From Bacteroidia bacterium (lineage in GTDB: Bacteria; Bacteroidota; Bacteroidia; Flavobacteriales; Flavobacteriaceae), in NCBI GenBank assembly GCA_030428705.1, contig JAUIDI010000005.1, positions 62,001 to 126,000 on the forward strand: a stretch of DNA of 64,000 bases. Direction: 5' to 3'. Shown piece after piece: positions 41,125 to 50,392 of this stretch. The position numbers and the translations under genes were made by a program. The notes beneath the pieces were generated by a model that saw only the letters and a program-made list of their open reading frames with translations, was not told the origin of the DNA and made no database searches. Position 1 is the first letter of the stretch; every line of letters starts with the position of its first letter.

Positions 41125-42225
41125 ATGAGACCAAAGTTGATAGGTATTGCTTTGCTATGGGGCGTTCTTTGTTTTTCGCAAAAAGATAAGGTTCCGAAAA
41201 AGTATGTTTTGGATGCCGATCAATTCTACGGCTCCATTTTGCTGCACAATCCGGATATCTCCCATTTGATCAGCGAACATCCGGGTGGTTTTATTCTGGG
41301 TCTAAACCGCAAAACTTACGGAAATGAAGAATGGGAAGAACTTTACAATTATCCCGATGTAGGTTATTCTTTTATATACCAGGACATGCGCAATGAGACC
41401 TTAGGAAAAAACCACGGCCTCTATGCGCACTACAATTTTTATTTTTTCAAGCGGTACTTACAGTTGAGGGTAGGACAGGGTATTGCCTACACCACGAATC
41501 CGTATGATAAGAACGCGAACTTTCGTAACAATGCCTACGGTTCTGACTTTATGAGTTCGACGTATTTGATGTTGAATTTTCATCGTGAGAATGTTTTTAA
41601 GGGATTGGGGTTTAAAGCCGGGATTTCGGTCGTCCACTATTCGAATGCCAATGTGAAGGCACCGAATACCTCGACGAACACTTTTGCCCTCAATGCCGGG
41701 TTGACCTATGATTTGGACGGAGGAAAAGAAAGAGAATACCTGACCATTACGGATCGTGAAAAGATTACCGAACCTTTAAAATATAATGTGGTCTTTCGAA
41801 CAGGAGTCAATGAGAGCGATATAATCGGTCTGGGGCAGCATCCGTTCTATATTTTTTCGGGCTATGTAGACAAACGGCTGGGTCGCAAAAGTGCCATTCA
41901 GTTGGGAACGGATATATTTTTCTCTAATTTTTTAAAAGGGTTGATCCAGTATCAGGCGATTTCTTTTCCCGAATATGGGGTTGGAGAAAATGATGATTAC
42001 AAACGTGTCGGGTTATTCTTGGGCCATGAACTGTTCATCAATAAAATGAGCGTAATCGCCCAATTGGGATATTATGTGTACTATCCCTTTGATTTTGAGG
42101 GCAGGGTTTATAATCGAATTGGGATGAAGCGTTATTTCGGAAAAAAAATGTTTGGGGCCATTACCTTGAAATCGCATGGGGCGGCTGCCGAGGCTGTCGA
42201 GTTTGGAATCGGGGTACGGCTGTGA
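41125..42225 (+). CDS. acyloxyacyl hydrolase / PagL-like lipid A deacylase
   Basis: A 366-residue outer-membrane beta-barrel-like protein related to PagL-type lipid A 3-O-deacylases, which trim acyl chains from lipopolysaccharide. Seen: signal peptide MRPKLIGIALLWGVLCFSQ; many alternating strands ending in an aromatic or hydrophobic residue (FGIGVRL at the C-terminus); and GISVVHYSNANVKAPNTST, which holds the His-x-Ser-Asn motif of the PagL active site. It is about twice the length of classical PagL, as is usual for the Bacteroidota group. Activity on lipid A is inferred. A TACGA-type repeat lies at its stop codon. Confidence 0.75.
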   Translation: MRPKLIGIALLWGVLCFSQKDKVPKKYVLDADQFYGSILLHNPDISHLISEHPGGFILGLNRKTYGNEEWEELYNYPDVGYSFIYQDMRNETLGKNHGLYAHYNFYFFKRYLQLRVGQGIAYTTNPYDKNANFRNNAYGSDFMSSTYLMLNFHRENVFKGLGFKAGISVVHYSNANVKAPNTSTNTFALNAGLTYDLDGGKEREYLTITDREKITEPLKYNVVFRTGVNESDIIGLGQHPFYIFSGYVDKRLGRKSAIQLGTDIFFSNFLKGLIQYQAISFPEYGVGENDDYKRVGLFLGHELFINKMSVIAQLGYYVYYPFDFEGRVYNRIGMKRYFGKKMFGAITLKSHGAAAEAVEFGIGVRL

Positions 42226-42251
42226 AGTACAAAGTACGAAGTTAGAAGTGT
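42223..42251 (+). repeat. dispersed repeat, TACGA type
   Basis: GTGAAGTACAAAGTACGAAG, then TTAGAAGTG, starting at the stop codon of the PagL-like gene. Confidence 0.45.
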
Positions 42252-42263
42252 TAAATTCAAAAT

Positions 42264-43055
42264 ATGGTTAAGTTGGAATTTTATAGCCTTTACAACAGAG
42301 TAATTGCCTCTTGGATGGTATTACTGCTTTTCTTTTTGTTTGTTGGCTGTAACACCGACTCTGCTCCCGATTGTTTGCAAACTTCCGGTGACCTTGTCCG
42401 TAAGGAAATATCCGTTCCCGATTTCTCTCAAATTACGGTGTTCGAGAAAGTGGGTTTGGTGCTAAAACAAGGGGACGAACAAAAGGTAGAGATTGAAACG
42501 GGTGAAAACCTTATCGATGAAGTTTCCGCCGTGGTGCAAGACGGTCGTTTGATTTTGCATAACGAAAATGGATGTAATCTTTTTCGTGAATACGGCATTA
42601 CAAAAGTATATGTTACCGCGCCGAATATTACTGAAATTAGAAGTAGTACGGGTTTGGCGATCGAGAGTGATGGGGTATTGTCGTACCCGGATCTTGAATT
42701 GTTATCGGAAAGTTTTTTGGAACCCGATGCCGAAACTACCGATGGCGAATTTGATTTACAACTCGATTCCCAAAACGTAAGCGTTGTCGTAAATGGCATC
42801 GCCTATTTTAAGTTAAGCGGGGCAGTTGAAAATTTGAACCTTATCATTGCCGCAGGCGATTCAAGGATTGAGGCACAAAATGTAACTGCGCAAAATGTGA
42901 TTCTCGACCATCGGGGCAGTAATGACATGTTCATTGATCCGCAAGTATCGATTCGCGGGGTCATCCGTGGTAATGGCGACGTTATCAGTTCGAATAGACC
43001 CGGCACCGTTGAAGTCGAGGAACTCTTTAAGGGCAGGCTTATTTTTAAGGATTAA
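42264..43055 (+). CDS. GIN-domain (DUF2807) lipoprotein
   Basis: A 263-residue cell-surface or periplasmic lipoprotein. Seen: a long signal sequence with hydrophobic core WMVLLLFFLFVGC, the lipobox Cys, then a beta-helix-like head-GIN domain: ISVPDFSQITVFEKVGLVLK, IETGENLIDEVSAVVQDGRL, and repeated Asn/Ser-rich turns (NLNLIIAAGDSRIEAQNV) typical of DUF2807. The function is unknown; adhesion or envelope stress has been suggested for such domains. A symmetrical hairpin overlaps its stop codon and probably ends the transcript. Confidence 0.8.
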   Translation: MVKLEFYSLYNRVIASWMVLLLFFLFVGCNTDSAPDCLQTSGDLVRKEISVPDFSQITVFEKVGLVLKQGDEQKVEIETGENLIDEVSAVVQDGRLILHNENGCNLFREYGITKVYVTAPNITEIRSSTGLAIESDGVLSYPDLELLSESFLEPDAETTDGEFDLQLDSQNVSVVVNGIAYFKLSGAVENLNLIIAAGDSRIEAQNVTAQNVILDHRGSNDMFIDPQVSIRGVIRGNGDVISSNRPGTVEVEELFKGRLIFKD

Positions 43056-43080
43056 ACCCAAGGCAAATTCTTGGGTTTAA
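43052..43080 (+). terminator. hairpin at the end of the GIN-domain gene
   Basis: TTAAACCCAAG (43052-43062) pairs with CTTGGGTTTAA (43070-43080), an 11-bp perfect stem overlapping the stop codon. The T run after it is poor, so it may be a weak terminator or a 3'-stabilising element. Confidence 0.55.
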
Positions 43081-43108
43081 ATCTACCAGCGACCAATAAC
43101 GAAATACC

Positions 43109-44209
43109 GTGAATCCGATAACCAAATATTTAAAAAATCTTTTCGCTTCAAAAAGGGTCATTGGCGATGATATAAATTTGACAGGACTGGCAAGGGCAGA
43201 GGCTATATTGTACAATCTGACCAATCAAAAGAAAATTCCTGGAATTTCGATTACCGTTTTAAAGGATGGAAAGACTCTTTTGCAAAAAGGGTATGGCTTC
43301 TCTGATATTGAAAATAAAATTCCGATTCTTCCAAAAAAGAGCGTTTTTCGAATTGCCAGTATTTCAAAAAATATTACGGCCACCGCATTGGCTGTTATGG
43401 CGGAGGAAGGCAAAATAGATTTGGATACTTCTTTTTATGAGTATGTGCCTTACTATCCAAAAAAGAAATGGGATTTTACCATCCGCCAGTTGGCCGGTCA
43501 CACGGCCGGAATCCGAGGGTATCGAGGTACCGAATACGGACTCAACAAACCTTATTCCATCAAGGAGAGCATCGAAATATTCAAAGATGACGAACTGCTT
43601 TTCGAACCCGGTACGGATTATTTCTACAACAGCTACGATTGGGTCTTGATTTCATTGGCGATGCAGGAAGCAAGCAAAATCCCATTTGAAAAATATGTAG
43701 AGGAAAAGGTTTTGAATCCACTTGGGATGAAAAACACATTTGCGCCTTGTCAGGTCGAGCGCAGTCGAGACCCGACATCAAACGAGTTTCTTACAAAGTT
43801 CTATTCCAAAAATAGATCAGGTAGTTTTAGGGAAGCCATTCCCGTAAACAATTTTTACAAATTGGCAGGCGGTGGCTACCTCTCTACATCCGAAGATATG
43901 GCCAAATTCGGCCAGTCGTACCTAGATCGCAAGTTGTTAAATGAGGCCACCCGAACAGAATTTTTGACCTCACAAACGGTAAAGGGCAAACCAACTTATT
44001 ATGGTCTTGGCTGGCAGGTAAGCGAAGACCAAAAGGGGCGCAAGTTCTATGGGCATGTCGGCAATGGAGTAGGGGGTTACTCCAATCTTTTTGTATATCC
44101 TGAAGAACAAATGGTATTTGGACTATTGGCAAATTGTACGAATCCCGATATTCAAGATGAGTTAGATAAGGTCATTGATGTTTTGATTTCCCTGCGGCCC
44201 GAAGTATGA
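43109..44209 (+). CDS. serine hydrolase (class C beta-lactamase family)
   Basis: A 366-residue cytosolic-looking serine hydrolase of the beta-lactamase/penicillin-binding-like family. Seen: GISITVLKDGKTLLQKGYGF; FRIASISKNITATALAVMAE with the S-x-x-K nucleophile motif; FYNSYDWVLISLAMQE, the Tyr motif; and HVGNGVGGYSNLFVYPEEQM with the H-x-G motif. The start is a GTG at 43109; no signal peptide follows. Odd: residues encoded by 43749-43772 (CQVERSRDP) come from a dispersed repeat that lies in frame in a surface-loop region. Roles in the family range from esterase to peptidase; the substrate is unknown. Confidence 0.82.
   Translation: MNPITKYLKNLFASKRVIGDDINLTGLARAEAILYNLTNQKKIPGISITVLKDGKTLLQKGYGFSDIENKIPILPKKSVFRIASISKNITATALAVMAEEGKIDLDTSFYEYVPYYPKKKWDFTIRQLAGHTAGIRGYRGTEYGLNKPYSIKESIEIFKDDELLFEPGTDYFYNSYDWVLISLAMQEASKIPFEKYVEEKVLNPLGMKNTFAPCQVERSRDPTSNEFLTKFYSKNRSGSFREAIPVNNFYKLAGGGYLSTSEDMAKFGQSYLDRKLLNEATRTEFLTSQTVKGKPTYYGLGWQVSEDQKGRKFYGHVGNGVGGYSNLFVYPEEQMVFGLLANCTNPDIQDELDKVIDVLISLRPEV
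43749..43772 (+). repeat. GTCAGG-type dispersed repeat inside a coding region
   Basis: The sequence GTCAGGTCGAGCGCAGTCGA plus GACC resembles 60969-60990 (GTCAGGCTGAGCTTGTCGAA plus GC), a repeat type common in flavobacterial intergenic DNA. Here it is in frame inside the serine hydrolase gene. Confidence 0.65.
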
Positions 44210-44298
44210 TTTTCGTTCCGATATCGAAATAGATCGATATGTAATATTTCGGATATCACTATATTTATTTTGTGAACCGACACAAACATTCCAAACAC

Positions 44299-44865
44299 AT
44301 GAAATTTTTTGAAAATGCAATCTTGATTATTTTAATGACGATGCTCTTGTTTTCGTGCAAAAAAAGTAAACCGCTTTTTGAACCCAATAGTGACTCCTGG
44401 TTACAAAAAGGAGATGCGAAATGGGAATTTGCCAATGGGGAAATATATGGAAGCCTGCTGGAGGGTTCAGGTTTTATAATGACCAAAGATGTTTATAAGG
44501 ATTTTGAATTGGAACTTGAATTTTATCCCAGTGAGTCGATCAACTCCGGTGTTTTTGTTCGGTGCAAGGATCATGAACTGAGCTATACCGATTGCTATGA
44601 AATCAACATTTGGGATGAACATCCTGATCAACCGAATAGAACAGGGGCGATTGTTTCAAGAACCAATCCAACGAAATATGTAAAGACAATAAATAAATGG
44701 AATACGTACAAAATAGTGTGCAAGAATGACCATATACAGGCCTGGATAAACGATATTTTGGTGGCGGATCTTCTTAATGATGATCTAAAGGAAGGTTATA
44801 TTGGTCTTCAGGCGGACCAAATAGGGTCTGTTAAGTTCAGGAATGTACGTATTAGGGTTTTATGA
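44299..44865 (+). CDS. DUF1080 (3-keto-disaccharide hydrolase-like) lipoprotein
   Basis: A 188-residue lipoprotein with a concanavalin-like DUF1080 domain. Seen: MKFFENAILIILMTMLLFSC with a lipobox Cys; KGDAKWEFANGEIYGSLLEG; FELELEFYPSESINSGVFVR; ELSYTDCYEINIWDEHPDQP; and INKWNTYKIVCKNDHIQAWI, ending in GYIGLQADQIGSVKFRNVRI. This order of strands is typical of DUF1080, a carbohydrate-active or binding domain frequent in Bacteroidota. The start at 44299 gives the shorter, well-formed signal. Its 3' end lies 25 bases before the LuxR-like gene. The substrate is unknown. Confidence 0.8.
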   Translation: MKFFENAILIILMTMLLFSCKKSKPLFEPNSDSWLQKGDAKWEFANGEIYGSLLEGSGFIMTKDVYKDFELELEFYPSESINSGVFVRCKDHELSYTDCYEINIWDEHPDQPNRTGAIVSRTNPTKYVKTINKWNTYKIVCKNDHIQAWINDILVADLLNDDLKEGYIGLQADQIGSVKFRNVRIRVL

Positions 44866-44890
44866 TTGATTGATATCAAAGTAAAAAGGT

Positions 44891-45859
44891 ATGTTCAAAG
44901 TGTATTTATTTGGAATTCTTTTGGCGGTTACCTCGGGGTTATGGGCACAACCGGCCATTTCGGGTCATGTTGAACTTGAAGACGGACAACAAAGAAATCA
45001 TAAAATTTATCTCGCCAAACTTGATTTGGAACATCTTCGAGATTTGAAATTCGCAAAGCAAATTGCTTGGACACCGATAAAAGATGACGGTACCTTTTCA
45101 TTTGACCGAAAACATATTTCGGAAAAAGATGCGATATATCGTTTATATATAGATCAAATGGAGAAGGCAATACAAGACACGATCACTAATGGAACCACAT
45201 TCATTCTTTCTAATTCCGATACGCTGGTCTTTCATAAAAGCGATGGGTTTTTTGAAAACTATTCCACCACCAATCAGGCGGACAAGGAATGGAAAAAGTT
45301 ACAGGCTTTCGAGGCGGAATTATTACAATCTAAAATCGAGAGCAATGACGAAGGTGTCCAACTTAAAGGTTACGCCAAGGATTCATTACGTATTTTGATG
45401 GTCAAGTTGATTGGTATAAAACAATTGGAAGAAAAACAATTGTTGGATCAAGACATTGCTCAAAACCCTGATTTCTACCTAGCCCTTTTGAACGAATTGA
45501 AAGATAGCGAAATGCCGCGCGAACACTATCGATTTCTTGAAAAGAAACTGGCATTTTTGACCCAAGAGGTTGTCGAACAAAAATATGCTTGGAGCAGGGC
45601 AATCAACTTTATACTAGGCTTTTTGGTACTGGGGTTGGGGGTGTTACTGGTTTTTAAAAGAAAAAGAGAATCGGGCTTACCCGATTTGAGCCGTCAAGAA
45701 CGAAACGTGCAAAACCTTATGCTACAGGGTAAGACCAATAAAGAGATTGCCAATGAGCTTTTTATCAGTATTAGCACTGTGAAGACCCACATTACAAATA
45801 TTTATAGTAAGTTGAAGGTCTCCAATCGTCAAGAATTGTTGCAAAAATCACAAAATTAG
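44891..45859 (+). CDS. membrane-tethered LuxR-type regulator
   Basis: A 322-residue protein with a signal peptide (MFKVYLFGILLAVTSGLWAQ), an extracytoplasmic alpha/beta region with long charged helices (residues ~20-230), one membrane helix (AINFILGFLVLGLGVLLVF) and a cytosolic LuxR/GerE helix-turn-helix at the end (LSRQERNVQNLMLQGKTNKE, then IANELFISISTVKTHITNIY). It should sense an envelope signal and bind DNA from the membrane. No kinase or phosphoacceptor domain is present. Two overlapping palindromes lie directly after its stop codon, in front of the next gene, and are candidate binding sites. The target is unproven. Confidence 0.82.
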   Translation: MFKVYLFGILLAVTSGLWAQPAISGHVELEDGQQRNHKIYLAKLDLEHLRDLKFAKQIAWTPIKDDGTFSFDRKHISEKDAIYRLYIDQMEKAIQDTITNGTTFILSNSDTLVFHKSDGFFENYSTTNQADKEWKKLQAFEAELLQSKIESNDEGVQLKGYAKDSLRILMVKLIGIKQLEEKQLLDQDIAQNPDFYLALLNELKDSEMPREHYRFLEKKLAFLTQEVVEQKYAWSRAINFILGFLVLGLGVLLVFKRKRESGLPDLSRQERNVQNLMLQGKTNKEIANELFISISTVKTHITNIYSKLKVSNRQELLQKSQN

Positions 45860-45875
45860 TACCGGTACTAGTACC
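45857..45875. promoter_or_regulatory. overlapping palindromes upstream of the DUF2723 gene
   Basis: TAGTACCGGTACTA (45857-45870) and GGTACTAGTACC (45864-45875) are both perfect palindromes and share seven bases. They overlap the LuxR-like stop codon. A further inverted repeat TACTTTG-TTT-CAAAGTA follows at 45919-45935. Confidence 0.4.
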
Positions 45876-45941
45876 TAAATCCGACCTCCTATATTTTACG
45901 GTTCAGGCTTTCCGAAGGTACTTTGTTTCAAAGTATTTTGA

Positions 45942-48900
45942 ATGCCCGACAATTGTTTTAAACGTTGGAACACCATCTTGGGTTGGTGCGTTTTTGGTAT
46001 TTCTTTTTTGGTCTATAGCCTTACCGTCGAACCTACCGTAAGTTTTTGGGATGCCGGCGAATATATTGCCACTTCGGCCAAATTACAGATCGCGCATCCG
46101 CCAGGTGCGCCCTTGTTGCAAATGATAGGGGCGTTCTTTGCGTTGTTCGCTACCCACAAATCACAGATTGCCTTAATGATGAATTATGTTTCGGTGGTTT
46201 CTAGTGCTTTTACCATTCTCTTTTTATTCTGGACCATTACCAACCTAGCCCGAAAATTAACACCTCGAACGGGTGAAGTTTCCAAAGAACAAAATAACGC
46301 TATTCTCGGTAGCGGTTTTATTGGTGTGCTGACCTTTACTTTCTCCGATAGCTTTTGGTTCAATGCCACCGAGACCGAGGTCTATTCGATGGCGAGCTTG
46401 ATCATGGCCTTGTTGCTCTGGCTTGGTCTGAAGTGGACGGATAATCTCGGATCGCCCCGAGGCGACAAATGGCTCATCCTGATCGCATTTGTAATAGGGC
46501 TTACCTTCGGTATTCAATTTATGGGCTTTTTGGCGATTCCATCTATAGGATTGCTCTACTATTTTAAACGGTTCGAGACCATTACGCCGAAGAATTTTAT
46601 AATCGCAAACGTAGCGGCTGTGGCCTTGTTGCTACTGGTCTTTAAGTTTTCATTGACCTATGTATTGAAATTGTTCGGGTGGAGCGAGATGTTTTTTGTG
46701 AATACCATCGGATTGCCCTTCAATTCGGGTAGTTTGATTATGGGCATTCTTTTGGCAACCGTATTTTTCTTGGTACTGCGCCAAACTCGAAAAAGAAACC
46801 TGCGAATCGTGAACACTATTGTGTTGGCATTGCTGTTCTTGGTTTTGGGATATTCCTCGTGGTTGATGCTTCCCATTCGGGCGAGTGCCAAAACGGTCAT
46901 CAATGAAAACGACCCCAACAATGCCCGTACCCTATTGGCCTATTACAACCGTGAAATATATCCTGCGCCGGAAAGCCCGTTTTACGGGGCCTATTATTCC
47001 GATAAATTTGCCGATGACCATCCTGATAAAGATGACAATCCTAAATATGAAAAAGACCATACCACGGGAAAATATGTTATAGTCAATAAGTATAAAGGAG
47101 CGTTACGAGGGGACAGTCCCAAACACACCGGGTGGCTTCCCCGGATGTGGAGTTCACAAAACGCCAAAAATTATATGCGCTTTTATGGGCCGCTCGAATT
47201 TACCATTAAAAGGGAGTTTCAGGGCAATTCCGATCTGCAAAGGGCTGCCAAGACCATTCGAAAACAATATGCCGATGGGGAAATCGATACGGAAGGATAT
47301 ATAAAATTTTTGACCGATGCCGCTGATTATATCGAGGTTCGGCCACCGACACTTTGGCAGAATATCGAATATCTTTTTCATTTTCAATTGGGCTACATGT
47401 ACCTAAGGTATTTTATGTGGAATTTCGTCGGACGGCAAAACGATGAACAGGGCCGTTTTGATGGCAATGGCGAATGGTTGAGCGGTATTGGTTTTATTGA
47501 CAGTCTTAGACTGGGCGACCAAGATAACCTTCCTTTCGAAGAACTTGATAATAAGGCGCGGAACACCTATTTCTTTTTGCCTTTGCTTTTGGGATTGGTA
47601 GGCTTGGTTTTTCAGTTTCAAAAAGATTGGAAACGATTTTGGGTGCTGATGGTGTTCTTCCTGTTTACGGGCCTAGCCATTCAATTTTATACGAATCCGC
47701 CCATATTCCAACCGCGCGAACGCGACTATTCCTTGGTCGGATCTTTCTATGTTTTTGCTATTTGGATCGGGTTAGGGGTTTATGCACTTTTTGAGGAATT
47801 CAAAAAATATGTAAAATCAAAAATACTGCTCCCTATCGTTTTGGTCGTATGTTTTGTTGCCGTACCCGCATTGATGGTCCAACAAAATTGGGACGACCAT
47901 GACCGCTCCGACAGGTATACGGCACTTGCGATGGCGAAATCCTACCTCGATTCCACCAAAAAAGATGCAGGGTCGATACTTTTTACGATCGGTGATATTG
48001 ATACCTATCCACTTTGGTACGCCCAGGATATCGAGGGCTATCGAACCGATACGCGGGTAATTGTGACAACCTATTTCAACACTGATTGGTATATCGACCA
48101 GATGAAACGAAAGGCCTATGAAAGTGAACCCATACCATCGCAATTGACACATAATCTGTACCGATACGGGTCACGCGATGTCATTTACTATGCCCCGATG
48201 ACCGATACCCGATGGCCGATACAGGATTTTATGAAATGGGTCGCCAGTGACAGTCCGCAGACCAAAGTCAAAAGTTTGATGGAAAAACAGGGAAGGGATG
48301 TTTCAAATTTTTCGGATGGGTATTTGGATGCCGTTTATTATCCTACGAACAAAATCAGGGTACCGGTAAATAAAGAAAAAGTGTTGGCCACGGGTCTGGT
48401 AAAGGTCAAGGATGCTGACCTGATCGTCGATCATATCGATATCGACCTGCCGGAGACGGGCATAGGAAAAGGAAGTCTGATGATGTTGGATATTATTGCC
48501 AATAACGATTGGGAGCGCCCGATTTATTTCTCTGGGGGAAGTTTTGACGAACAGGAATACATTTGGATGAGCGATTATCTGCAATTGGATGGCCTCGTGT
48601 ATAAATTGGTACCGATTAAGACGGAGAGTACCAGTATTTTTGAAAAAGGAAGGATAGATTCCGATTTGATGTACGATATCGTCATGAAATGGGATTGGGG
48701 CGATTCGGGAAGCCCGGATATCTACCACGATCCGCAGACCAGAAAACAAGGCGGGGTCTCGAATCGTATCGCATTGGCCCGCCTTTTGGAAAAATTATTG
48801 GAAGAAAACAAAATCGAAAAGGCCAGAGAAATTATCGAACTCGCCATGGCCAACATTCCTCTCGAACATTTTAGATATTACACCTTTGTAGTGCCTTTTT

Positions 48901-49172
48901 TAGATGGATATTACAAAGTGGGCGAAATCGAAAAAGCGAACGGATTGTTCCATCGATTAAAATCGGTCTACCAAGAACGGCTTGACTACTACAATGCCGT
49001 TCCTATGAACGAACAATTCGCTCAAATGGAAACGATTTTGGCCGATTTGCAGAGCTATCGGCGACTGATCGATGTGCTCGAAGAAAATAAAGAGCAGGAA
49101 ATGGCCAAACGGGAAACTTTGGTTTTCAATGAGTATGTCGATTCGTTTCAGAAATTACTAGATCGATTTTAA
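45942..49172 (+). CDS. DUF2723 multi-spanning membrane glycosyltransferase-like protein
   Basis: A 1076-residue membrane protein of the DUF2723 family, which resembles GT-C glycosyltransferases of the protein O-mannosyltransferase type. Seen: VEPTVSFWDAGEYIATSAKL and QIAHPPGAPLLQMIGAFFAL, the conserved first loop with the acidic pair; about twelve hydrophobic segments to residue ~660; and a large soluble C-terminal part with TPR-like helices near the end (LARLLEKLLEENKIEKAREI). Bacteroidota glycosylate many exported proteins, so a lipid-sugar to protein or glycan transfer is likely, but the substrate is not shown. It is directly behind the LuxR-like gene and the palindromes. Confidence 0.8.
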   Translation: MPDNCFKRWNTILGWCVFGISFLVYSLTVEPTVSFWDAGEYIATSAKLQIAHPPGAPLLQMIGAFFALFATHKSQIALMMNYVSVVSSAFTILFLFWTITNLARKLTPRTGEVSKEQNNAILGSGFIGVLTFTFSDSFWFNATETEVYSMASLIMALLLWLGLKWTDNLGSPRGDKWLILIAFVIGLTFGIQFMGFLAIPSIGLLYYFKRFETITPKNFIIANVAAVALLLLVFKFSLTYVLKLFGWSEMFFVNTIGLPFNSGSLIMGILLATVFFLVLRQTRKRNLRIVNTIVLALLFLVLGYSSWLMLPIRASAKTVINENDPNNARTLLAYYNREIYPAPESPFYGAYYSDKFADDHPDKDDNPKYEKDHTTGKYVIVNKYKGALRGDSPKHTGWLPRMWSSQNAKNYMRFYGPLEFTIKREFQGNSDLQRAAKTIRKQYADGEIDTEGYIKFLTDAADYIEVRPPTLWQNIEYLFHFQLGYMYLRYFMWNFVGRQNDEQGRFDGNGEWLSGIGFIDSLRLGDQDNLPFEELDNKARNTYFFLPLLLGLVGLVFQFQKDWKRFWVLMVFFLFTGLAIQFYTNPPIFQPRERDYSLVGSFYVFAIWIGLGVYALFEEFKKYVKSKILLPIVLVVCFVAVPALMVQQNWDDHDRSDRYTALAMAKSYLDSTKKDAGSILFTIGDIDTYPLWYAQDIEGYRTDTRVIVTTYFNTDWYIDQMKRKAYESEPIPSQLTHNLYRYGSRDVIYYAPMTDTRWPIQDFMKWVASDSPQTKVKSLMEKQGRDVSNFSDGYLDAVYYPTNKIRVPVNKEKVLATGLVKVKDADLIVDHIDIDLPETGIGKGSLMMLDIIANNDWERPIYFSGGSFDEQEYIWMSDYLQLDGLVYKLVPIKTESTSIFEKGRIDSDLMYDIVMKWDWGDSGSPDIYHDPQTRKQGGVSNRIALARLLEKLLEENKIEKAREIIELAMANIPLEHFRYYTFVVPFLDGYYKVGEIEKANGLFHRLKSVYQERLDYYNAVPMNEQFAQMETILADLQSYRRLIDVLEENKEQEMAKRETLVFNEYVDSFQKLLDRF

Positions 49173-49310
49173 ATCCCGTTTGATTTACCGACCAGTAAAA
49201 GGGTGATATTCGGTTTATTAGTTATTGACTTCCCTTCAAACGATAAAAGTTCAGTTCATTCAAAAATTTGGCCGAAGCGATTTCAGTCTTTTGTTTTCGT
49301 TCTATTCTTT

Positions 49311-50204
49311 TTAAGAAGTCAATTCGGTAAACAATCCCTCCAAGTTCTTGTTCTTTCGACTTAGTTGAAGTGTTTTAAGTTGGTTGTCATGGGCAAAATC
49401 AAAGATTGCAGGGCGCATATCTTTTGAAGTATCAAAAGTAATCTCATAGACAAAACCACCTGTATTCTTGACTTTTGAGACATTTGGCAATTGGTTGAGA
49501 AAAGCTTCTTCGACACGGTAGTCGAACTCCACTTCTATGATTTGCTCTTCTTCGACACGAAGATCGGAGAGTTTTTTGTCGGCCACCAAAACCCCTTTGT
49601 TGATAATCAACACCCGGTCGCATACCGCCTCGACTTCTTTCATGATGTGCGTAGAAAGTAGAATGGTCTTTTCCTTACCGATTTCACGTATCAGTTTTCG
49701 TATTTCGAGCAGTTGGTTGGGGTCGAGTCCGGTGGTCGGTTCGTCCAAGATCAAGACATCGGGATCGTGAAGTAGGGCCGCCGCCAAGCCTACTCGCTGG
49801 CGATAGCCTTTGGAGAGTTGTCCGATTTTTTTGTGGGCTTCGGGAGATAATCCTGTTTGTTCGATAACCTCGGTAATTCGGCCTTTATCGGTTTTGTAGG
49901 CCTCAGCGTTGAATGCAAGATATTCCTTAACGTACATGTCCAAATACAAAGGATTGTGTTCCGGTAGGTAACCAATACTTTTTTGAACATTTTTTTTATC
50001 CTTTAGAACATTAAAAGAATTGACCTTGGCTTCCCCACCATCCGCTTCGTAATAGGTGGTCAGGATTTTCATCATGGTAGATTTCCCCGCCCCATTGGGG
50101 CCCAAAAATCCGACGATTTCCCCTTTATTGATTTCAAATGTCACATCGTTCAACGCCTTTTGGGCACCAAAGGATTTACTTATATTTTGTACCGAGATCG
50201 ACAT
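49311..50204 (-). CDS. gldA: gliding-motility ABC transporter ATPase
   Basis: A 297-residue ATP-binding subunit matching GldA of the flavobacterial GldAFG transporter, required for gliding and type IX secretion-linked motility in Flavobacterium johnsoniae. Seen: Walker A GFLGPNGAGKSTMMKIL; Q-loop region QKSIGYLPEHNPLYLDMYVK; signature LSKGYRQRVGLAAALLHDPD; Walker B VLILDEPTTGLDPNQ; switch His in LLSTHIMKEVE. The C-terminal ~70 residues form a regulatory domain. The permease genes gldF and gldG are not in the window, which is normal since gldA is usually unlinked. It diverges from the pheA leader. Confidence 0.9.
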   Translation of the reverse strand: MSISVQNISKSFGAQKALNDVTFEINKGEIVGFLGPNGAGKSTMMKILTTYYEADGGEAKVNSFNVLKDKKNVQKSIGYLPEHNPLYLDMYVKEYLAFNAEAYKTDKGRITEVIEQTGLSPEAHKKIGQLSKGYRQRVGLAAALLHDPDVLILDEPTTGLDPNQLLEIRKLIREIGKEKTILLSTHIMKEVEAVCDRVLIINKGVLVADKKLSDLRVEEEQIIEVEFDYRVEEAFLNQLPNVSKVKNTGGFVYEITFDTSKDMRPAIFDFAHDNQLKTLQLSRKNKNLEGLFTELTS

Positions 50205-50366
50205 GTGTACTGAATTTGTCCAAAATTAAACAATAAAGACAGTTTTTTTGGGTCCATTATTTTCTTAAACACCGGTCTGACCAGAAAACTATCATTATTC
50301 GATGGACATAATCATTAGGAAAACAAAAAAAAGTGCTCTTAAAATGGCATATTTAAATATAATTCA

Positions 50367-50374
50367 TACTTTAG
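50367..50374 (+). promoter_or_regulatory. candidate -7 box of the pheA leader
   Basis: TACTTTAG has one mismatch to TAnnTTTG and lies 18 bases before the leader-peptide ATG. No TTG at the right distance is seen. Low-confidence placement. The rest of 50205-50392, between gldA and the leader, holds nothing else I can support. Confidence 0.3.
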
Positions 50375-50392
50375 CCCAAGTTTAAGTGTATT

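Noticed and set aside
41125-42225. PagL-like gene considered as a porin or generic outer-membrane protein.
   Set aside because: The H-x-S-N motif and strand pattern fit the lipid A deacylase/acyloxyacyl hydrolase family better.
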